From JBLEFH01 sp047345645 (GTDB taxonomy: Bacteria > Pseudomonadota > Alphaproteobacteria > Rhodobacterales > Rhodobacteraceae), in the NCBI GenBank assembly GCA_047345645.1, contig JBLEFH010000008.1: a DNA stretch of 64,000 nucleotides; one strand, written 5' to 3'. Under the pieces are notes generated by a model. The model did no database searches and was not told where the DNA came from. It saw nothing but the letters and a program-made list of their open reading frames with translations. Numbering within the stretch: the stretch's first letter is position 1; each line of letters opens with the position of its first letter. Positions 34,487 through 44,868 of the stretch are shown one piece after another. The position numbers and the translations under genes were made by a program.

Positions 34487-35707
34487 CTAACGTAAGCGTC
34501 GCGCGGTATCGGCCCGATCTTCCTCCACCCAGCCTAACACAGCCGCCGCAATGGCCTGAGCCATTTCGCCGCGCCATTGGTCCGACTGGAAGCGCGCCCG
34601 ATCACCTTCATGTGACATGAACCCAAGCTCAATCAGGGCAGAGGGAAAATCCGGCGCGGTCAGCACCTGAAATCCGGCGGAGAGGTGGTCGCGGCGGCGA
34701 CGCTCGCCGTAGACATTGGCAATCGCTTCGGTGAGATGCTGGGCAAGCCGCTCGGAGCGTGGCAGGCTGTCGCGCAGCGCCATGTCGATCAGCGCGCCGG
34801 TCACATCATCGCCCGAACCGGTGAGGTCCGCCCCCTGGATCATCAGCGCTCGGTTCTGCTGGGCCGCGAGCCGCTGCGACAGGCCATCCGCCGTGCCTTT
34901 GGAAAGGGTGTAGACCGTCGCACCATGGGCGTCGGGATCGTCGATCTTGTCCGCATGGATCGACAGAAACGCCGTCGCGCCGGCCGCGCGCGCCCGGTCC
35001 ACCCGCTCGCTGAGGCCCAGAAAGGTATCGCTGTCACGCACCAATACCGCATCCGCGCGCTGCGTGGCGTTGATCGCGCGGGCCAGCTCGCGAGCGAAGG
35101 TCAGCACGACGTTTTTTTCCTGCACCCCGTCCTCAATCGCGCCGGGATCAATCCCGCCATGCCCGGCGTCAATCGCGATGATCGGCCGGGTCAGCGCGGC
35201 TTCAGTCACGGCTTTCGGCGCAGGCAGCAGCGCCCCCTCAAACGCCGTCACCGATTGCGGCGTGCCTTGGGTCAACCGCATTTCGAGCACCGCGCCTTCG
35301 TCGCTCACATGCATCTGGCTGCGCGCAATCCGCATCGGATGTTTGAACGCCAGCACAAAGCGCGCCCAGTCGGACTCGGCAACGCCGGTGCGCGCGCCCA
35401 TCACCGCGCGAGACGAAAGATCAAAGCCCGAGAGCCCGCTCCCCCAATGCGCGCCTTTGAAATCAAGGACCAAACGCGGCGCGCCCGCACTCATCGCGAC
35501 GCGATACGGCACCGGGCCGGAGAAGGCCAGCACCACATCGACATCGCCAAAGAGCCGCGTTGTGACTGAGGACTCCGCCGGAATGAAAGCCGCGCCGGAG
35601 GGCGTTTCCTGCGCCCATGCCGCCCCCGATCCGAGCGCCAGACACAGAAGCGCAAGCGCATAAATTCGCGCAAAAAACTGCCGGACCTGCCACCATGTAA
35701 AAAGCAA
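34487..35707 (-). CDS. N-acetylmuramoyl-L-alanine amidase (AmiC-type)
   Basis: The product has 406 residues if begun at the TTG at 35707. That start has gaggggg about eight bases upstream and begins a signal peptide (FFARIYALALLCLALGSGAA, then WA). The in-frame ATG at 35779 would put 24 residues before the signal and has a poorer upstream site. Domains: AMIN domain at the N-terminal side, then the zinc amidase_3 domain with AIDAGHGGIDPGA, AFLSIHAD and ALIELGFMSHEGD (Zn ligands and catalytic Glu). It cleaves septal peptidoglycan in the periplasm. It is divergent from rne. Confidence 0.88.
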   Translation of the reverse strand: MLFTWWQVRQFFARIYALALLCLALGSGAAWAQETPSGAAFIPAESSVTTRLFGDVDVVLAFSGPVPYRVAMSAGAPRLVLDFKGAHWGSGLSGFDLSSRAVMGARTGVAESDWARFVLAFKHPMRIARSQMHVSDEGAVLEMRLTQGTPQSVTAFEGALLPAPKAVTEAALTRPIIAIDAGHGGIDPGAIEDGVQEKNVVLTFARELARAINATQRADAVLVRDSDTFLGLSERVDRARAAGATAFLSIHADKIDDPDAHGATVYTLSKGTADGLSQRLAAQQNRALMIQGADLTGSGDDVTGALIDMALRDSLPRSERLAQHLTEAIANVYGERRRRDHLSAGFQVLTAPDFPSALIELGFMSHEGDRARFQSDQWRGEMAQAIAAAVLGWVEEDRADTARRLR

Positions 35708-35779
35708 TTGTGTTCCCCCTCGGCCCTTGTCTATGATGGCGAGTGAAAATGTAAAGATCGGAGACAGTCCATCTTGCAT

Positions 35780-36048
35780 ATTCGGTTTTTCGCTCCCCGT
35801 CCCTTACGCGGGACCCGGAGCAGGCCGCAAGGCCAAGAGTTGGCGGTGCGTGGAAAATCACCCACGAGGCCCCAGAAGTGACGCCCGGTTTGCCGGGCAA
35901 TGAGAACAAACGGTGCTTCGCGCACCGGGAAGAAACGCGATGGCAGAGCAGTTGACATTGATGTCTCACAGACCCGCATCTCCGGGCGCTGCGCGTTGCC
36001 ACGCCCGAACCTCCCGCCTGCCTCTCGGGGCCGCGGGCAAGAGACAAT
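35780..36048 (+). promoter_or_regulatory. rne: Long structured leader of rne and divergent promoter region
   Basis: There are 269 bases between the longest amidase frame and rne. Two stable hairpins are evident: gcccgg/ccgggc (35883-35888 with 35893-35898) and cggtgc/gcaccg (35911-35916 with 35922-35927). E. coli controls rne through its 5' UTR, so a long folded leader before an RNase E gene suggests a similar feedback; that is inference. Promoter boxes could not be assigned with certainty. Confidence 0.45.
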
Positions 36049-38544
36049 ATGGCCAAGAAAATGCTAATCGATGCGACCCATGCGGAAGAAACCCGCGTGG
36101 TGGTCGTGGATGGAAACAAAGTTGATGAATTCGACTTCGAATCGCTGAACAAGCGGCCCATTGGGGGCAATATCTATCTGGCAAAAGTGACGCGGGTCGA
36201 ACCCTCGCTCCAGGCCGCTTTTGTGGATTACGGCGGCAATCGCCATGGCTTCCTCGCCTTTAACGAGGTTCACCCGGATTATTACCAGATCCCTGCCGCG
36301 GATCGGCAAAAGCTGATCGAGGAAGAGGAGCAGGCGGAAGCCGCGCGCAAGAAAGCCGATGGCGACGGTGCGGACACGCCTGAAGAGAACGGTGATGAGG
36401 GCGGCGAGAAGAAGCGCCCCCGTGTGCGCCGCTCGCGCAAACGCGCCAAGGCGGAGGATGCGGAGAACGGCGATGCGGTCTCCAGCGACGAGAATGGCGA
36501 GAGCGGCCCCGATATCGAAAAGGTCGGCGCCGAGGATGTGAAGGAAGAGATCGCGCCGCGCGCACAGCCGCGCCGCAAATACAAGATCCAGGAAGTCATC
36601 AAGGTCCGCCAGATCCTGCTCGTGCAGGTGGTCAAGGAAGAGCGCGGCAACAAAGGCGCGGCGCTCACGACCTATCTGAGCCTTGCGGGCCGCTACTGCG
36701 TGCTGATGCCGAACACCGCCCGCGGCGGCGGCATCTCGCGCAAGATCACCAACGCGACGGACCGCAAGAAACTCAAGGAGATCGCGGGCGAGATTGAAGT
36801 GCCGAAAGGTGCCGGTCTCATCATCCGCACGGCGGGCGCCAAACGCACCCGGACCGAGATCAAGCGCGATTATGAGTATCTATTGCGTCTCTGGGAGCAG
36901 ATCCGCGATCTGACCATGGAAAGCCACGCCCCCTCGAAAATCTACGAGGAAGGCAGCCTGATCAAACGCTCCATCCGCGATCTCTATAACCGCGAGATCG
37001 ACGAGGTGATGGTCGAGGGCGAGAACGGCTATCGCGAGGCCAAGGACTACATGAAAATGCTCATGCCGTCCCATGCCCGCCGCGTGAAGCATTACAACGA
37101 CCCCCTGCCCCTTTATGCGCGCTATCAGGTGGAAAGCACGCTCTCGGGCATGTTCGACCCGACGGTGCAGCTCAAATCCGGCGGCTATATCGTCATCGGC
37201 GTGACCGAAGCGCTGGTGGCCATCGACGTGAACTCGGGCCGCGCCACCAAGGAAGGCTCGATCGAGGAAACCGCGCTCAAGACCAACCTTGAAGCGGCGG
37301 AAGAAGTCGCGCGGCAACTGCGCCTGCGCGATCTCGCCGGCCTCATCGTCATCGACTTCATCGACATGGATGAGCGCAAGAACAACAATGCGGTCGAGAA
37401 GAAGCTGAAAGACGCGCTGAAAAACGACCGGGCGCGGATTCAGGTGGGCCGCATTTCGGGCTTCGGCCTTCTGGAAATGAGCCGCCAGCGTCTGCGTCAG
37501 GGCATGGTCGAGGCGACCACCGCACCTTGCGCCCATTGCCACGGCACCGGGGTTGTGCGTTCCGATGACAGCCTCGCGCTCAACATCCTGCGCCAGCTTG
37601 AGGAAGAAGGGGTGCGCAAGCGCTCCGCCGAGGTTCTGGTCCGCGCGCCCGTGCATGTGGCCAACTACATTCTCAACGAGAAACGCGATCACCTGATCCA
37701 GATCGAACAGCGCTACGGCCTTGTCGTGCGGATCGAGGGCGACACGCATCTCATCAGCCCGGATTACGCGATTGACCGGTTCAAGGACGCGACCAGCGAG
37801 CGCGCCCCCGCGACGAGCGACAGCCCGGTGATCTCCAGCGCCACCACCGCGCCGCTTCCTATGGAGGAAGAGGACGAGGCGGAAGAGGTGCAGGAGGACG
37901 CACCGCAGCAGGAGGCCCGCGAGACGCAAGACAGCGACGAGCAGCCCCGCAAGAAGCGCAAGCGCAAGCGGCGGCGGAAGGGCAAGAACGGCGACGGTCA
38001 GGCGGACGGCCAGAATGGGGACGGCCAAGAGGGCCGCAGCCAGAATGGCGAGGTGCAAAAGTCTGACGAGGACGACACGCCGAGCGATAAGGCTGAGGAT
38101 CAGGGCAAGGAGGCTGACACCGCCGACGCGCCCGCCGAGGCCGCGGAAAGCGAGGGCAAGAAGCCTCGTGTCTCCCGCTCGCGCAGCCGCCGTGGGTCCA
38201 AGAAAGATCAGCCCGCACCTGCGCTTGAGGCGCCCGCCGAGAGCGAGGATGCGGCCGCGCCCGCAGCACCGCTCCCGGAAGCGGTTGAGGCGCCGAGCGA
38301 AGCCGCCGAGATCGTGGAAGCCGCTGCGCCCGCCAATGATCCGGTGTCCGTTCCCGAGGCCGCGCCCGAAAGCGCGCCTGCCCGCGAACCGGCAGCCGAT
38401 AACAGCCCCGAAGCGCCGCAGGCCGCCGCGCCTGCGCCTGAGGACAAGCCCGCCAAAGAGGTCAGCGACCCGAAGGCCCCGGCGGAAACCTCTGGTGAAA
38501 CCGAGTCGAAGCCGAAACGGCGCGGCTGGTGGTCGCTCCGCTGA
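36049..38544 (+). CDS. rne: Ribonuclease E/G
   Basis: The product has 831 residues. The S1 RNA-binding domain (NIYLAKVTRVEPSLQAAFVD) is interrupted after about residue 95 by some 85 acidic and basic residues and resumes with KYKIQEVIKVRQILLVQVVK. The catalytic core contains VIDFIDMDERKN with the metal-binding Asp residues, and the Zn-link CAHCHGTG. The last 240 residues are disordered, Ala/Pro/Glu-rich, with Arg/Lys blocks (RKKRKRKRRRKG and RSRSRRGSKK), expected to bind RNA and degradosome partners. RNase E starts mRNA decay and rRNA/tRNA processing. Confidence 0.95.
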   Translation: MAKKMLIDATHAEETRVVVVDGNKVDEFDFESLNKRPIGGNIYLAKVTRVEPSLQAAFVDYGGNRHGFLAFNEVHPDYYQIPAADRQKLIEEEEQAEAARKKADGDGADTPEENGDEGGEKKRPRVRRSRKRAKAEDAENGDAVSSDENGESGPDIEKVGAEDVKEEIAPRAQPRRKYKIQEVIKVRQILLVQVVKEERGNKGAALTTYLSLAGRYCVLMPNTARGGGISRKITNATDRKKLKEIAGEIEVPKGAGLIIRTAGAKRTRTEIKRDYEYLLRLWEQIRDLTMESHAPSKIYEEGSLIKRSIRDLYNREIDEVMVEGENGYREAKDYMKMLMPSHARRVKHYNDPLPLYARYQVESTLSGMFDPTVQLKSGGYIVIGVTEALVAIDVNSGRATKEGSIEETALKTNLEAAEEVARQLRLRDLAGLIVIDFIDMDERKNNNAVEKKLKDALKNDRARIQVGRISGFGLLEMSRQRLRQGMVEATTAPCAHCHGTGVVRSDDSLALNILRQLEEEGVRKRSAEVLVRAPVHVANYILNEKRDHLIQIEQRYGLVVRIEGDTHLISPDYAIDRFKDATSERAPATSDSPVISSATTAPLPMEEEDEAEEVQEDAPQQEARETQDSDEQPRKKRKRKRRRKGKNGDGQADGQNGDGQEGRSQNGEVQKSDEDDTPSDKAEDQGKEADTADAPAEAAESEGKKPRVSRSRSRRGSKKDQPAPALEAPAESEDAAAPAAPLPEAVEAPSEAAEIVEAAAPANDPVSVPEAAPESAPAREPAADNSPEAPQAAAPAPEDKPAKEVSDPKAPAETSGETESKPKRRGWWSLR

Positions 38545-38552
38545 TGCGATGT

Positions 38553-38573
38553 GAGGCGGGCCCGTCCCGCCTC
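38553..38573 (+). terminator. Hairpin after rne
   Basis: gaggcggg (38553-38560) pairs perfectly with cccgcctc (38566-38573). The following sequence (gcccctcttt) is a poor T-run. It begins 9 bases after the rne stop and so may be a partial terminator. Confidence 0.5.
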
Positions 38574-38605
38574 GCCCCTCTTTGCCAAACCCAAAGGCCA
38601 GAGCC

Positions 38606-39343
38606 ATGAAACATCTTCTTCTCGCCGCCAGCATGATTGCAGCGACGCCCGCCCTTGCATTCGACATCACCAATATGACCGATGCCGAGCGCGAAGCCTT
38701 CCGGTCCGAAATGCGCGACTATCTCATTGAAGACCCGCAGGTTCTGGCCGAAGCCATCGACGCGCTGCAAACCTGGCAGATGGAGCAGGCGGAGAACGAA
38801 GCCCGCGCCGCCCTCTCCGCCCGTCAGGATGATCTGTTGAATGACGGCTATTCCCATGTCGGCGGCAACCCGGATGGCGATGTCACGATTGTCGAGTTCA
38901 TCGACTACCAATGCGGCTGGTGCAAACGCGCCCATGAGGATGTGATGGCGACGCTGGAAGACGATGGCAATATTCGCCTTGTTCTCAAGGAGTTCCCCCA
39001 GCTTGGTGACGCCTCCGTCGAGGCCGCGCGCATCGCGCTTGCGGTGCAGGAAATCGGCGGCGGCGAGGCTTATGCCAGCTTCAACGACATTCTGATGCGC
39101 GCGCAAGGGCGGCTCTCCGAGGAGGCCCTCGATGCGGCGATCACCGAAGCCGGGCTGGATCCGGCCGAGATCAAAGAGCGGGCGAAAAGCGATGAGATCG
39201 CAACGCGCCTTAACAAAAACATGGACTTGGCGGCGGCTCTTGGCCTGCAAGGCACCCCGCAATTCGTGATTGGCGACCAGATTTTCCGCGGCTATATCCC
39301 GCAGGATCGTATTGAAGAGGCCGTGGCGGACGCGCGGAGCTGA
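38606..39343 (+). CDS. DsbA/DsbG-family periplasmic thioredoxin-fold protein
   Basis: The product has 245 residues from ATG 38606. A clear signal peptide (MKHLLLAASMIAATPALA) is followed by a helical N-terminal segment and a DsbA-like domain with active site CGWC (EFIDYQCGWCKRAH) and the cis-Pro loop GTPQFVIG. The acidic helical region before the thioredoxin fold fits the 'Com1-like' DsbA group. It is probably a periplasmic thiol-disulfide enzyme; its reductase or oxidase direction cannot be told from sequence. It lies 61 bases after rne. Confidence 0.9.
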   Translation: MKHLLLAASMIAATPALAFDITNMTDAEREAFRSEMRDYLIEDPQVLAEAIDALQTWQMEQAENEARAALSARQDDLLNDGYSHVGGNPDGDVTIVEFIDYQCGWCKRAHEDVMATLEDDGNIRLVLKEFPQLGDASVEAARIALAVQEIGGGEAYASFNDILMRAQGRLSEEALDAAITEAGLDPAEIKERAKSDEIATRLNKNMDLAAALGLQGTPQFVIGDQIFRGYIPQDRIEEAVADARS

Positions 39344-39425
39344 CACACACATTCGCGTGTGCAGAGACACTTTTCCTAACGTCATTTAACGCCTATAAAC
39401 GAGTCAAACAAAAATCTGAGGACTT

Positions 39426-39920
39426 ATGAGCAAGCCCACACATGACGCAGACGTCGCCTTTATCGAAGCTCTGGCGAAACTCCTGCGCGACAACGATCTG
39501 ACCGAGCTGGAAGTGCGCCGTGAATATGGTGAGGATGACGCGCTGGATGTGCGTGTCGCGCGCCAGTTCCCCGCAGCGCCCGCCCAGCAAATGACCTATG
39601 CACCGGCGCCCGCTGCGGCGCCGGCACCCGCGCAAAGCGCCGCGCCTGCCGCCGCCGAGAGCGCGCCCGAGGATCCGGCGCTCGATCCCGATGCAGTCAC
39701 CTCGCCCATGGTCGGCACGGCGTATCTCTCGCCCGAGCCGGGCGCCGCGGCCTTTATCGAGGTCGGCGACAAGGTGAAAGAGGGCCAGACCCTGCTCATC
39801 GTCGAAGCGATGAAAACCATGAACCACATTCCCGCGCCGCGCGCCGGGACCGTGAAGCGCATCCTTGTCGAGGATGGCAACCCGGTCGAATATGGCGCGC
39901 CGCTGGTGGTGCTCAGCTGA
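39426..39920 (+). CDS. accB: Acetyl-CoA carboxylase biotin carboxyl carrier protein
   Basis: The product has 164 residues. The N-terminal helical part is followed by an Ala/Pro linker (about 55-85) and the biotinyl domain. The biotin site is Lys130 in VEAMKTMN; the family is usually EAMKM, and the Thr variant is frequent in Rhodobacteraceae. The carrier holds biotin for AccC and the carboxyltransferase in fatty acid synthesis. accC begins one base after the stop, so they are co-expressed. Confidence 0.95.
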   Translation: MSKPTHDADVAFIEALAKLLRDNDLTELEVRREYGEDDALDVRVARQFPAAPAQQMTYAPAPAAAPAPAQSAAPAAAESAPEDPALDPDAVTSPMVGTAYLSPEPGAAAFIEVGDKVKEGQTLLIVEAMKTMNHIPAPRAGTVKRILVEDGNPVEYGAPLVVLS

Positions 39921-39921
39921 T

Positions 39922-41271
39922 ATGTTCAACAAGCTGCTGATCGCCAACCGAGGCGAAATCGCCCTTCGCATCCAGCGCGCCTGCCGCGAAATGGGGATCA
40001 AGACGGTCGCCGTCCACTCCACCGCCGATGCGGATGCGATGCATGTGCGCATGGCCGATGAGAGCGTCTGTATCGGCCCGCCCGCCTCCGCGCAAAGCTA
40101 TTTGAGCTTCCCGGCCATCATCTCGGCGGCGGAAGTCACCGGCGCGGAAGCGATCCATCCGGGCTACGGATTCCTCTCGGAAAACGCCAATTTCGTGCAG
40201 GTGGTCGAGGATCACGGCCTCACCTTTGTCGGCCCGACGGCGGAGCATATCCGCATCATGGGCGACAAGATCACCGCCAAAGAGACCATGAAAAAGCTCG
40301 GCGTGCCCTGCGTGCCCGGCTCCGATGGTGGCGTGCCGGATGTGGCGACCGCCAAGAAACTCGCCAAGGAGATCGGCTATCCGGTCATCGTCAAGGCGAC
40401 GGCGGGCGGCGGCGGGCGCGGCATGAAGCTCGCCAAGACCGAAGCGGATATCGAACATGCCTTCGGCTCGGCCCGCTCGGAAGCCAAGGCGGCGTTCGGC
40501 AATGACGAGGTCTATCTCGAGAAATATCTCGAAAAGCCGCGTCACATCGAGATTCAGGTCTTTGGCGATGGTAAGGGCAAGGCGGTCCATCTCGGCGAGC
40601 GTGACTGCTCGCTCCAGCGCCGTCACCAGAAGGTGCTCGAAGAGGCCCCGTCCCCGGTGATCGACGACGAAACCCGCGCGCGGATTGGCCAGACCTGCGC
40701 CGATGCGGTCGCCGCGATTAACTATATCGGCGCCGGCACGATCGAGTTTCTCTATGAGGATGGCGAGTTCTATTTCATCGAGATGAACACCCGCCTTCAG
40801 GTGGAGCATCCGGTGACGGAACTGGCCTATAATATCGACCTCGTGGCCGAGCAGATCCGCGTCGCGGCGGGCGAAGAGATGAGCCTCAACCAGGACGAGC
40901 TTTACCCGCGCGGTCACGCCATCGAGGTGCGGATCAACGCCGAGAAGCTGCCGAATTTCACGCCCTCTCCGGGCACGATCAAGGCCTATCATGCGCCCGG
41001 CGGCAACGGTGTGCGCATGGATAGCGGACTCTATCAGGGCTACACGATCCCGCCCTATTACGACAGCCTGATCGCCAAGCTGATCGTCAAGGGTGTGGAC
41101 CGGCGCACGGCGCTCGCGCGGCTCGACCGCTGTTTGCAGGAGCTGATCGTGGATGGAATCGACACCACGGTGCCGCTCTTCCGCGCGCTGCTCGACGAAA
41201 AAGACATTCACACCGGGAATTACAATATTCACTGGCTGGAGAAGTGGCTGGCGGCCCAAGAGGCCGAATAA
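39922..41271 (+). CDS. accC: Acetyl-CoA carboxylase biotin carboxylase subunit
   Basis: The product has 449 residues from ATG 39922; the longer frame from 39865 is inside accB. ATP-grasp enzyme: MFNKLLIANRGEIALRI, the glycine-rich loop KATAGGGGRGMKLA, EKPRHIEIQVFG and FIEMNTRLQVEHPVTE (Mg and biotin site) are present. It carboxylates biotin on AccB with ATP and bicarbonate. The gene is followed by a strong terminator, so accBC is the whole unit. Confidence 0.96.
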   Translation: MFNKLLIANRGEIALRIQRACREMGIKTVAVHSTADADAMHVRMADESVCIGPPASAQSYLSFPAIISAAEVTGAEAIHPGYGFLSENANFVQVVEDHGLTFVGPTAEHIRIMGDKITAKETMKKLGVPCVPGSDGGVPDVATAKKLAKEIGYPVIVKATAGGGGRGMKLAKTEADIEHAFGSARSEAKAAFGNDEVYLEKYLEKPRHIEIQVFGDGKGKAVHLGERDCSLQRRHQKVLEEAPSPVIDDETRARIGQTCADAVAAINYIGAGTIEFLYEDGEFYFIEMNTRLQVEHPVTELAYNIDLVAEQIRVAAGEEMSLNQDELYPRGHAIEVRINAEKLPNFTPSPGTIKAYHAPGGNGVRMDSGLYQGYTIPPYYDSLIAKLIVKGVDRRTALARLDRCLQELIVDGIDTTVPLFRALLDEKDIHTGNYNIHWLEKWLAAQEAE

Positions 41272-41297
41272 TCCAATTTCTCATTTGAGAAGAACAA

Positions 41298-41333
41298 GAT
41301 GCGCGGTTCTCTTCGACCCGCGCATCTTTTTTT
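41298..41333 (+). terminator. Rho-independent terminator of accBC
   Basis: gatgcgcgg (41298-41306) pairs exactly with ccgcgcatc (41318-41326) followed by seven T residues. Confidence 0.93.
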
Positions 41334-41387
41334 AATCCGGCCCAGTTTAGCGTTCCAAAACGCGGCGTTCTCTCATATTTCTTAAGG

Positions 41388-42038
41388 ATGAACGGTTTGA
41401 TAACGCCTGCGGATCTGCTGACCGCCTATCGGCGCGGCTGGTTTCCCATGGCCGAGAGCGAGACCTCGCCGGATTTCAAATTCTACGAGCCGCGGATGCG
41501 CGGGCTGATCCCCATCGGCAAGTTGCATATCTCCCGCAGTCTCGCGCGCAGCATTCGCAAAAACGACTATGTGGCGCGGGTGGAGAGCGACTTTCTCAGC
41601 ATCATGGGCCGCTGCGGGCAGCGCCGGGAAGGCAGTTGGATCAACGCGCCGCTGCTGGAGCTTTACAGCAAGCTCAATGAGATCGGCCATGCAGAGGCGC
41701 TTGGCGTCTATGATGGCGAGACCCGGCTCGGCGGTATTTACGGCGTGGTGATCGGTGGCGCGTTTTTTGGAGAGAGCATGTTTTCGGACGCTACGAACGG
41801 CTCCAAACTCGCGCTCGTCGCGGTGATGGACCGGCTCGTCGCGGGCGGCTTCATGCTGTTCGACACGCAGTTTCTGACGGACCATCTCGCCAGTATGGGC
41901 GGGGTTGAGATTCCGCAGCCGGATTACATGAAGGTTCTGCCCCATGGGCTTGAGAAGAAAGCGAATTTCTTTGCGCTGCCTCGCGAGACGGCGCTTCGGG
42001 ACGCGCTGGTGCGGCTTACTCCTGAACCTCGCAGCTGA
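41388..42038 (+). CDS. aat: Leucyl/phenylalanyl-tRNA--protein transferase
   Basis: The product has 216 residues. It adds Leu or Phe to N-terminal Lys/Arg and marks proteins for ClpAP through the N-end rule. Typical blocks are DLLTAYRRGWFPMAE near the start, GGIYGVVIGGAFFGESMFS and DTQFLTDHLASMGG. The gene follows the accBC terminator and its end overlaps the convergent DUF2155 gene by 23 bases. Confidence 0.94.
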   Translation: MNGLITPADLLTAYRRGWFPMAESETSPDFKFYEPRMRGLIPIGKLHISRSLARSIRKNDYVARVESDFLSIMGRCGQRREGSWINAPLLELYSKLNEIGHAEALGVYDGETRLGGIYGVVIGGAFFGESMFSDATNGSKLALVAVMDRLVAGGFMLFDTQFLTDHLASMGGVEIPQPDYMKVLPHGLEKKANFFALPRETALRDALVRLTPEPRS

Positions 42039-42387
42039 TCAGCCAGACATCATAGCGCGGATGTTCCAGCGCATTGAGGGCCGGGCTTTGCGCGAAGATC
42101 CAGCCATCAAAAAGGCCCTCATCCTGCCGCTGATCCGTCACCTTGAGATGCGCGAGCGAATTGGTCGCCCGCTGCCCGCCAGGATAACGGCACTCCTCAA
42201 GGGTGAGGTTGAGGCGCTCAAAGCCGCGCGTCTCGCCCACATTCATGGTGAATTCCACCGTCCGCCCGGTCAGCATGTCGAGACCGCGCAGCACGGCGAC
42301 ATTCGCCTCATGGGTATTCATGGTCGAGAAATCCTGCGCGGTCACCGGCGAGGCGAGCAGCGCGAGGGCCATCAGAAAACGGGTCAT
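42016..42387 (-). CDS. DUF2155 exported protein
   Basis: The product has 123 residues from ATG 42387. This start overlaps the stop of the preceding gene by four bases (ATGA) and begins the signal peptide MTRFLMALALLASPVTA. Then ECRYPGGQRATNSLAHLKV and FDGWIFAQSPALNALEHPRY are the recognisable DUF2155 core, with Cys residues that may form a disulfide in the periplasm. Function unknown. It travels with the NDUFA12-like gene in many alphaproteobacteria, and I infer only that association. Confidence 0.88.
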   Translation of the reverse strand: MTRFLMALALLASPVTAQDFSTMNTHEANVAVLRGLDMLTGRTVEFTMNVGETRGFERLNLTLEECRYPGGQRATNSLAHLKVTDQRQDEGLFDGWIFAQSPALNALEHPRYDVWLISCEVQE

Positions 42388-42752
42388 TCGGGCTGCCATG
42401 CCTCGTATTTGCCTTCCACCTGCGGCGCGCCGTTATAAAGGCTGCCCGGCGGGTGATAGGCCAGCGGCGTGCCGGTCAGATTGGGCTGATGCGGCAGTTC
42501 CCATTCGCGGCGCACAAGCGGGCGCTCCGTCGGCGGCTCTTCCCATGTGTGATGCAGCCAGCCATGCCATTCGGGCGGCACGCGGCTGCCCTCGGCCTCG
42601 CCGTTATAAATCACCCAGCGACGCTTGCCATTCTGGTAATAGATATTGCCCTGCGCATCTTCGCCGACCTTGTTGCCCGCGCGCTTGGTGTAGAACCACA
42701 TCGCAAAGCTCGACTCGTCCCACCACGCAAAGATTTTGGCCAGAATACCCAT
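42384..42752 (-). CDS. NDUFA12-family (17.2 kDa) complex I subunit
   Basis: The product has 122 residues. GNIYYQNGKRRWVIYNGEAE and SRVPPEWHGWLHH are the hallmark of the NDUFA12/B17.2 family, found in mitochondria and alphaproteobacteria as an accessory subunit of NADH:ubiquinone oxidoreductase. It is soluble and probably peripheral. It is encoded far from the nuo operon, as is usual. The gene overlaps DUF2155 by 4 bases. Confidence 0.93.
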   Translation of the reverse strand: MGILAKIFAWWDESSFAMWFYTKRAGNKVGEDAQGNIYYQNGKRRWVIYNGEAEGSRVPPEWHGWLHHTWEEPPTERPLVRREWELPHQPNLTGTPLAYHPPGSLYNGAPQVEGKYEAWQPE

Positions 42753-42809
42753 GGGATTCCCTCGCTAGTTTGCGCCTGTTATGCGCCGGTCGCGCCGCAA
42801 GGTAAAGCC

Positions 42810-44063
<1,254 letters not shown>

Positions 44064-44075
44064 TTTCTCTCCACA

Positions 44076-44107
44076 CTTCCCCTAATAGCAGAACCCATCA
44101 GGGGAAG
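44076..44107. other. 8-bp hairpin in the clpP-clpX gap
   Basis: cttcccct (44076-44083) pairs exactly with aggggaag (44100-44107) across a 16-base loop. It fills most of the gap between the genes and lacks a T-run, so it is more likely an mRNA processing or stability element than a full terminator. Confidence 0.4.
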
Positions 44108-44119
44108 CTTGTAAATGGC

Positions 44120-44752
44120 TTATTTATCGCCTTCGTCGTCGGTTTTTCCGCGTTCTTCGACGATTTCGTCGATCAGGCCCCAGTCTTTGGCCTTTTCTGC
44201 GGTCATGAAGTTGTCGCGGTCGAGCGATTTCTCCACGGTTTCATAGTCCTGCCCGGTGTGGTGGACATAGATATCATTGAGGCGTTTCTTCAGCTCGATG
44301 ATCTCCTTGGCATGCAGCTCAATATCGCTCGCCTGCCCCTGGAACCCGCCCGAGGGCTGGTGGACCATGATGCGGCTATTGGGGAGCGAGAAGCGCATCC
44401 CCTTTTCACCCGCCGTCAGCAGGAGCGAGCCCATGGACGCCGCCTGCCCGACACAGAGCGTCGAGACCTTGGGGCGGATATATTGCATGGTATCATAAAT
44501 CGACAGGCCCGAGGTCACGACCCCGCCCGGCGAGTTGATATACATCGAGATTTCTTTCTTCGGGTTCTCGGCTTCGAGAAACAGAAGCTGCGCCACGATC
44601 AGCGTCGACATACCGTCATGCACCGGGCCGGACACGAAAATGATGCGTTCTTTGAGAAGACGCGAGAAAATGTCATAGGCACGCTCGCCGCGGGCCGTCT
44701 GCTCGACCACCATCGGGACGAGGTTCATATAGGTTTCAATGGGGTCTTTCAT
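44120..44752 (-). CDS. clpP: ATP-dependent Clp protease proteolytic subunit
   Basis: The product has 210 residues. Catalytic Ser106 (GQAASMGSLL) and His131 (RIMVHQPSGG) are present, and an Asp around 180 completes the triad. The N terminus MKDPIETYMNLVPMVVEQTA is the standard short propeptide region. The product forms the barrel that degrades proteins delivered by ClpX. Typical clpP-clpX order. Confidence 0.96.
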   Translation of the reverse strand: MKDPIETYMNLVPMVVEQTARGERAYDIFSRLLKERIIFVSGPVHDGMSTLIVAQLLFLEAENPKKEISMYINSPGGVVTSGLSIYDTMQYIRPKVSTLCVGQAASMGSLLLTAGEKGMRFSLPNSRIMVHQPSGGFQGQASDIELHAKEIIELKKRLNDIYVHHTGQDYETVEKSLDRDNFMTAEKAKDWGLIDEIVEERGKTDDEGDK

Positions 44753-44868
44753 CCTGCGCTCCTCAGTAAGCTTATCTGCCCGGATGCCGGGAAAATCTTT
44801 CTATTAGGTTTATGACCGCCGGAAAGCGGCTGCAAGGGCGGGCGGGAAATTTCGCCGCGCCCCTTCAC

